Positions 6,232 to 9,856 of a DNA stretch of 9,856 nucleotides are shown here, one piece after another. Under the pieces are notes generated by a model. That model worked only from the letters and a program-made list of their open reading frames with translations. It did not search any database and was not told the DNA's origin. Position numbers and translations under genes: made by a program. The DNA comes from Polyangiaceae bacterium (GTDB lineage Bacteria; Myxococcota_A; Polyangia; Polyangiales; Polyangiaceae): contig JAICXU010000060.1 of NCBI GenBank assembly GCA_025934595.1, forward strand, positions 1-9,856, written 5' to 3'. Each line of letters opens with the position of its first letter. The first letter of the stretch is position 1.

Positions 6232-6237
6232 GCGCAC

Positions 6238-8187
6238 GTGATTCGCAAGGCAGCGGCGATCTCGGCATTGGCCTTGTTTTTCCCTGCGATCGCGATCGCG
6301 GATGACGGCTATGCGGCGCACGCCGAAGACGTCGTCGACTACACGCTCACGGCTCGTCTCGATCCCGCGTCGCATACCGTCCACGGCGAAGGCCGCATCA
6401 CATGGCGCAACACGAGCGACAAAGCCGTGAGCGAGCTGTGGGTGCACCTCTACATGAACGCCTTCAAGAACGACCAGAGCCTCTTCTTGAGCGAGCCCGT
6501 CGGAAGATTTCGCGGCGGCGGCGGCGTCTCCGACTGGGGAACGATCGACGTGCGGCGCTTCGCGATCGCCGCCGCGCCAGGTGCCGGCGAAGATCTCTGG
6601 CCGAAAGCGGAGATCAAACACGGCGGCAGCGAGGACGAAACGGACGCGCGCGTTCCCCTTCCCCACGAGGTGGCGCCCGGCGAAACGATTTCGATCGCGA
6701 CGACCTGGGACGTGAAGCTTCCGAGCGTCGTCGAGCGCACGGGCTACGCGGGATCGTTCCACATGATCGCGCAGTGGTTTCCGAAGATCGCGCGACTCGA
6801 GCCCGACGGCACGTTCGCGCATTTTCCGTTTCATCGGCTCTCCGAATTTTATGCCGACTTCGGCACCTACGACGTCACGATGGATGTTCCGGAGGGCTTC
6901 GTGATCGGCGCGACGGGTCCGGTCACGAGCACGAAAGACGAGAACGGCCGCCACGTCGAGCGACACGTGCAGAGCGACGTGCACGACTTCGCATGGACGG
7001 CGTGGGACCAATTTCGAACGAAGAGCGAAGACATCGACGGCGTGCACGTTTCGGCGCTTTTTCCGCCCGATTACGACGCGGTCGCGGAGCGTGAGATGGC
7101 GACGATCCGCTTCTCCCTTCCCTACTACCATCGCCGGTACGGCGCGTATCCGTACTCGGTGCTCACGCTCGTGCACCCGCCGGACAATGCGGGCGAAGCG
7201 GGCGGCATGGAATATCCGACGCTCATCACGACGGGCGGTCCATGGTTCGAGCCGCGCATCGTTCTCGAGCCGGAGCTCGTCACCGCTCATGAATTCGGTC
7301 ACCAATATTTCTACGGGCTCATGGCGTCGAACGAGATGCTCTATCCGTTCCTCGACGAAGGCGTGAACTCGTTCGCGGAAGAGGACGCGCTCGGAACGCT
7401 GTTCGGCGATGCGAGCGGCGGCGGGCTTTGGGGGATCAGCGTGAGCGACATCGCGGCGCATGTCGTGAATGCGCGAAACCTGGACGCCACCGTCGCGGAG
7501 CCCGCCTACGCGTATCCCACCGGAGCTTCGTACGGCGCGCTCGTCTACTCGCGGACGGCGACGATTCTCGAAACGTTCAAGCGCGTCTACGGCGAAGAAA
7601 AATTTTGGGCCGCGATGACGGATTACACGAAAAAATGGCGGTTTTCGCATCCCACGCCGGACGACTTCGTCGCGTGCTTCTACGACGAGGTGAGCCCGGA
7701 TGCGGCGCGCGAGCTGCACGCGGCGCTCTTCGAGCGAGGCGCGGTCGACTACGTCGTCGCGGACATGGGGTCGCGCGAGGTGACGTCGGCGGGCGGAATT
7801 TTCGACACGGAAGGAAAACGCGAAACGGTGAAGGCCGCCTCGCGGGGCAAGTACGAAGGTTGGGTGCTCGTCTCGAGACGCGGCCCGCTCCACCTCCCCG
7901 TCGACGTGGATCTCGTGCTCGCGAGCGGCGCGCGCGAGAGACGCCATTGGGACGGCGACGGCGATACGACACGCATCGTGTACGTGGGCTCCGATCCTCT
8001 CCGCTTCGCGATCATCGACCCCGATCAAAAAATCTTGCTCGACGAAAATCGCACGAACAATGACGGCGCCGTGAGCGGTCGACCCATTGGCGCCGTCGTC
8101 ACACAAGCCATCGTTCCGCGAGCCTCGCGCACGCTCGAGCGGCTCTCGTACTACGCATCGCTCCTCTTGGAGCTCTTTGCACCATGA
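6238..8187 (+). CDS. Secreted M1-family zinc metallopeptidase (aminopeptidase-like)
   Basis: 649 residues with an N-terminal Sec signal peptide: MIRK, hydrophobic AAAISALALFFPAIAI, and likely cleavage after AIA at residue 21. This supports the GTG start. The mature protein is probably periplasmic or released. Residues about 30-260 form the beta-rich N-terminal domain of M1 peptidases. The catalytic domain has GGMEYP (322-327), equivalent to the GxMEN exopeptidase motif but with Tyr in place of Asn, and HEFGH (351-355) with the third zinc ligand Glu374 in FLDEG, giving HEXXH-x18-E; Glu352 is the catalytic base. ATYAYP-like and SYGALVYSR segments follow, as in bacterial M1 proteins. The tail includes LLDENRTNND and a hydrophobic end (RLSYYASLLLELFAP). 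The MEY variant makes strict aminopeptidase activity uncertain. It is translationally coupled to the next gene, the ATGA overlap suggesting shared expression. Substrate unknown. Confidence 0.9.
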   Translation: MIRKAAAISALALFFPAIAIADDGYAAHAEDVVDYTLTARLDPASHTVHGEGRITWRNTSDKAVSELWVHLYMNAFKNDQSLFLSEPVGRFRGGGGVSDWGTIDVRRFAIAAAPGAGEDLWPKAEIKHGGSEDETDARVPLPHEVAPGETISIATTWDVKLPSVVERTGYAGSFHMIAQWFPKIARLEPDGTFAHFPFHRLSEFYADFGTYDVTMDVPEGFVIGATGPVTSTKDENGRHVERHVQSDVHDFAWTAWDQFRTKSEDIDGVHVSALFPPDYDAVAEREMATIRFSLPYYHRRYGAYPYSVLTLVHPPDNAGEAGGMEYPTLITTGGPWFEPRIVLEPELVTAHEFGHQYFYGLMASNEMLYPFLDEGVNSFAEEDALGTLFGDASGGGLWGISVSDIAAHVVNARNLDATVAEPAYAYPTGASYGALVYSRTATILETFKRVYGEEKFWAAMTDYTKKWRFSHPTPDDFVACFYDEVSPDAARELHAALFERGAVDYVVADMGSREVTSAGGIFDTEGKRETVKAASRGKYEGWVLVSRRGPLHLPVDVDLVLASGARERRHWDGDGDTTRIVYVGSDPLRFAIIDPDQKILLDENRTNNDGAVSGRPIGAVVTQAIVPRASRTLERLSYYASLLLELFAP

Positions 8188-9005
8188 GCGAAGCAGCGAG
8201 AGCGCGAAAGCATCCGCGGGCGATCTTCATCACCTGGCTTTGGTTCGCGATTTGGGGCTTGATTTTGGCTTGGCCGGCCGCGGCGGCGGTGGGTCAGGAG
8301 TTTCGCGCGAACGCTGACGGAGACGCGCCCCTCTTTCGCGCCGGCGCGCTCGATCTGCTCGATTATTTGTGGCGCGCGCGCGGCGTCATCACGACCGAGA
8401 CGGGTCACGTGATCGCGCTCGCCCCGATCGCTCTTCTCGGTGCGACGATCCCCCTCGCGATCTTGCTCGTGAGCCTCGCCGACAAAACGCGACTCGCAAA
8501 ACCGACGCGCACCATCGGTGAGCTCGCGCTCTTCGAGATCGCCGCGTTCTTGATCCAAGCGATCGCGCTCTGGGCCGCGCTCGAGCTCGCGACCGCGACG
8601 TCGACGTCGCTCGCCGGGTCGCTCGGTGAGGTGCGTGCGGACATGTCGGGCGTCGCGGTCTTTGCGCTCGGGCTCGTGCTCGCCCTCTTCGTGTCGATCT
8701 ACCGCGATCTCGCGTCCGCTGAGCTCGTGCGATCCGAGGGTTCGATCGGCGAAGCGCTCCGCATCGGAGGTCGTGCGCTCGTCGTGCGGCCATTCGCGCT
8801 GTCCTGGGCGTGGCTTTGGCGATCGGCGATCGGCATCTTGCTCGTCATCGCCGGAACATGGCTGTCGATGAAATTCAGCGAAAAATCCGGCCTATTTCTG
8901 ATCGCTCTCGCGCTCGTGCACCAAGCGGCGGTGGCGTGGCGCGTCGCGTGGCGCGCGTCGTGGCTCGCCGCATCGATGCGCGACGTGATCGCAGAGAGTG
9001 CTTAA
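8184..9005 (+). CDS. Uncharacterised six-helix integral membrane protein
   Basis: 273 residues with six likely transmembrane helices at about 13-36, 75-98, 114-135, 154-172, 204-228 and 234-256. The N-terminal stretch MSEAARARKHPR is basic, so the N-terminus is probably cytoplasmic, and the even number of helices puts the C-terminus (MRDVIAESA) there too. A cytoplasmic loop between helices 4 and 5 (YRDLASAELVRSEGSIGEAL) resembles the amphipathic segment of myxobacterial multi-pass proteins of unknown function. I see no catalytic or transport motif. The ATG lies inside the stop of the peptidase gene (ATGA), so it is probably translated by coupling with it, and it may work with the peptidase at the inner membrane. 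Its TAA at 9003-9005 overlaps the glgA stop on the other strand. Function unknown. Confidence 0.85.
   Translation: MSEAARARKHPRAIFITWLWFAIWGLILAWPAAAAVGQEFRANADGDAPLFRAGALDLLDYLWRARGVITTETGHVIALAPIALLGATIPLAILLVSLADKTRLAKPTRTIGELALFEIAAFLIQAIALWAALELATATSTSLAGSLGEVRADMSGVAVFALGLVLALFVSIYRDLASAELVRSEGSIGEALRIGGRALVVRPFALSWAWLWRSAIGILLVIAGTWLSMKFSEKSGLFLIALALVHQAAVAWRVAWRASWLAASMRDVIAESA
9002..9005. other. Convergent stop codons sharing the palindrome TTAA
   Basis: The plus-strand membrane-protein gene stops with TAA at 9003-9005 and the minus-strand glgA stops with TAA at 9004-9002; both use the same TTAA. There is no intergenic space, so any terminator for either transcript must lie within the opposing gene. 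No hairpin with a T-run was seen close by on either side. Confidence 0.9.
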
Positions 9006-9856
9006 GCCGCCGACGACGCGGACGTGAGCGAGCGATAGAGCTGCTCGTAGCGACGCGCCGGGCGCTCCCATCCGAGATCGAGTCGCATGATTCTTCGCAC
9101 GAGCGCCGGCCACGCCGGAAGATTGCGCGCGGCGATGCCACGGAGGAGCGCACCGGTGAGCGCGTCGCTCGTCGGCTCGCCGAACAAGAACCCGGTGCCG
9201 GTCTCGAGCTTCGCGTCCGCGTCGACGACGCTGTCGATGAGACCGCCGGTGGCATGAGCGACCGGCGCGGCGCCGTAACGTTGCGCGTAAAGCTGCACGA
9301 GACCGCACGGCTCGTAGCGACTCGGCACGGCGACGAGATCGGCGGCGCCGAAAATGCGATGCACGAGAGACTCGCTCGCGGCGCGAATGAATGCGACACG
9401 ACCGTTCGACGACGATGCGAGCGCGTCGAGCCGTTCGCAGAGGGCATCGTCGCCGTCGCCGGCGATCACGAACGTTGCGTCGGAACCCCGTAAAACATCG
9501 GGGATCGACGCGATCAAGAGATCGATTCCTTTTTGATGCACGAGACGCGACACGCTCGCCACGATGGGGCCCGTGCGATCGACGGAGAGCCCGAGCTGCC
9601 TGAGAAGCGCGCCACGACATCGCGCTTTGTTCGCCGCGTCTTCCGCGTCGTAACGCGCGGCGAGATTCGAGTCGGTCGCCGGGTTCCACACCGAGTAGTC
9701 GACGCCGTTCATGATGCCGACGAGCGCAGTGCCGCGTCCTTGAAAGACGCCATGGAGCCCCGCCCCGCCGGCCTCGGTTTGAATCTCGCGCGCGTATGCG
9801 GGGCTCACGGTGGTGACGGCATCCGCGTCGAGCACGCCTTGCTTCAAGACGTTCAC
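9002..9856 (-). CDS. glgA: Glycogen synthase GlgA, C-terminal half (partial, N-terminus beyond the right edge)
   Basis: The window holds the last 284 codons of a GT5 starch/glycogen synthase, which transfers glucose from ADP-glucose to the non-reducing end of a growing alpha-1,4-glucan in the cytoplasm. Present are ADAVTTVSPAYAREI at the hinge, GIMNGVDYSVWNP, VSRLVHQKGIDLL with the nucleotide-binding Arg and Lys, VPSRYEPCGLVQLYAQRYG with the catalytic-region Glu, HATGGLIDSV where many homologues have a Lys or Arg before TGGL, and the final LGWERPARRYEQLYRSL. GTG codes the first complete codon in the window (9856-9854) but is probably an internal Val, because family members have residues equivalent to VNVLKQG mid-protein (E. 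coli GlgA is about 477 residues). The gene is convergent with and overlaps the membrane-protein gene. No other glycogen gene is in the window. Confidence 0.94.
   Translation of the reverse strand: MNVLKQGVLDADAVTTVSPAYAREIQTEAGGAGLHGVFQGRGTALVGIMNGVDYSVWNPATDSNLAARYDAEDAANKARCRGALLRQLGLSVDRTGPIVASVSRLVHQKGIDLLIASIPDVLRGSDATFVIAGDGDDALCERLDALASSSNGRVAFIRAASESLVHRIFGAADLVAVPSRYEPCGLVQLYAQRYGAAPVAHATGGLIDSVVDADAKLETGTGFLFGEPTSDALTGALLRGIAARNLPAWPALVRRIMRLDLGWERPARRYEQLYRSLTSASSAA

Noticed and set aside
5055..8106. Minus-strand open frames opposite the radical SAM and M1 genes, including one of 743 codons at 5875-8106
   Set aside because: Despite the length, the product is Arg/Ala/Val/Asp-rich low-complexity sequence, it spans two unrelated plus-strand genes with clear family motifs, and it is the expected shadow frame in high-GC DNA.
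8875..9689. Overlapping frames opposite and within glgA (8810-9493 plus, 8875-9447 and 8892-9689 minus)
   Set aside because: All give Arg-rich translations without motifs, while the 9002-9856 minus frame matches glycogen synthase throughout.
9854..9856. GTG at the right edge as the true start of glgA
   Set aside because: The sequence from there matches the middle of GlgA; the N-terminal ADP-glucose-binding domain is missing and must lie beyond the window.
1..9856. Mobile element, CRISPR, tRNA/rRNA, toxin-antitoxin or phage-defence system
   Set aside because: No transposase, long terminal inverted repeats, regularly spaced repeats, tRNA-like cloverleaf or defence-type domain was seen; the genes are mostly housekeeping with tight spacing and uniform base composition.

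Overview
The window reads as chromosomal DNA from a high-GC myxobacterium-like organism (Myxococcota, probably the Polyangiales side). This is inferred from the GC-rich third codon positions that leave long spurious antisense frames, a Hanks-type Ser/Thr kinase with a proline/alanine-rich linker and a single membrane anchor, use of GTG starts, and a clpS-clpA pair. It could be another high-GC deltaproteobacterial relative. No mobile element, CRISPR array, tRNA or rRNA is visible, and coding density is very high.

Layout. Minus strand, left end: a partial uncharacterised HEAT-like repeat protein (1-583, running off the left edge) whose likely TTG start overlaps the stop of a membrane-anchored Ser/Thr protein kinase (580-2214). 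A 65-bp divergent intergenic region with a good sigma-70-like promoter separates the kinase from clpS (2280-2612) and clpA (2705-5083) on the plus strand; these encode the N-degron adaptor and the AAA+ unfoldase of the ClpAP protease. Next on the plus strand are a PA0069/SplB-type radical SAM protein (5139-6182) preceded by a perfect inverted repeat, a secreted M1-family zinc metallopeptidase (6238-8187), and a six-helix membrane protein (8184-9005) joined to it by an ATGA overlap. The C-terminal half of glycogen synthase GlgA (9002 to beyond 9856) lies on the minus strand, and its stop codon overlaps the stop of the membrane gene in the palindrome TTAA.

Most interesting points. (1) The radical SAM gene has a CTG-N10-CAG inverted repeat that closely resembles the Myxococcus LexA box as I remember it, overlapping a putative -10 element. 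The protein ends in QLALF-Arg, which resembles a beta-sliding-clamp binding peptide. Together these suggest a damage-inducible, clamp-tethered radical SAM DNA-repair enzyme. (2) Three genes (kinase, radical SAM, M1 peptidase) share the pattern TANNNT-N6-(A/G)TG with no credible Shine-Dalgarno site, which predicts leaderless mRNAs. (3) ClpA has a longer-than-usual insertion near the end of its first AAA+ module and a VGF variant of the ClpP-docking loop. The other genes look ordinary for their families.
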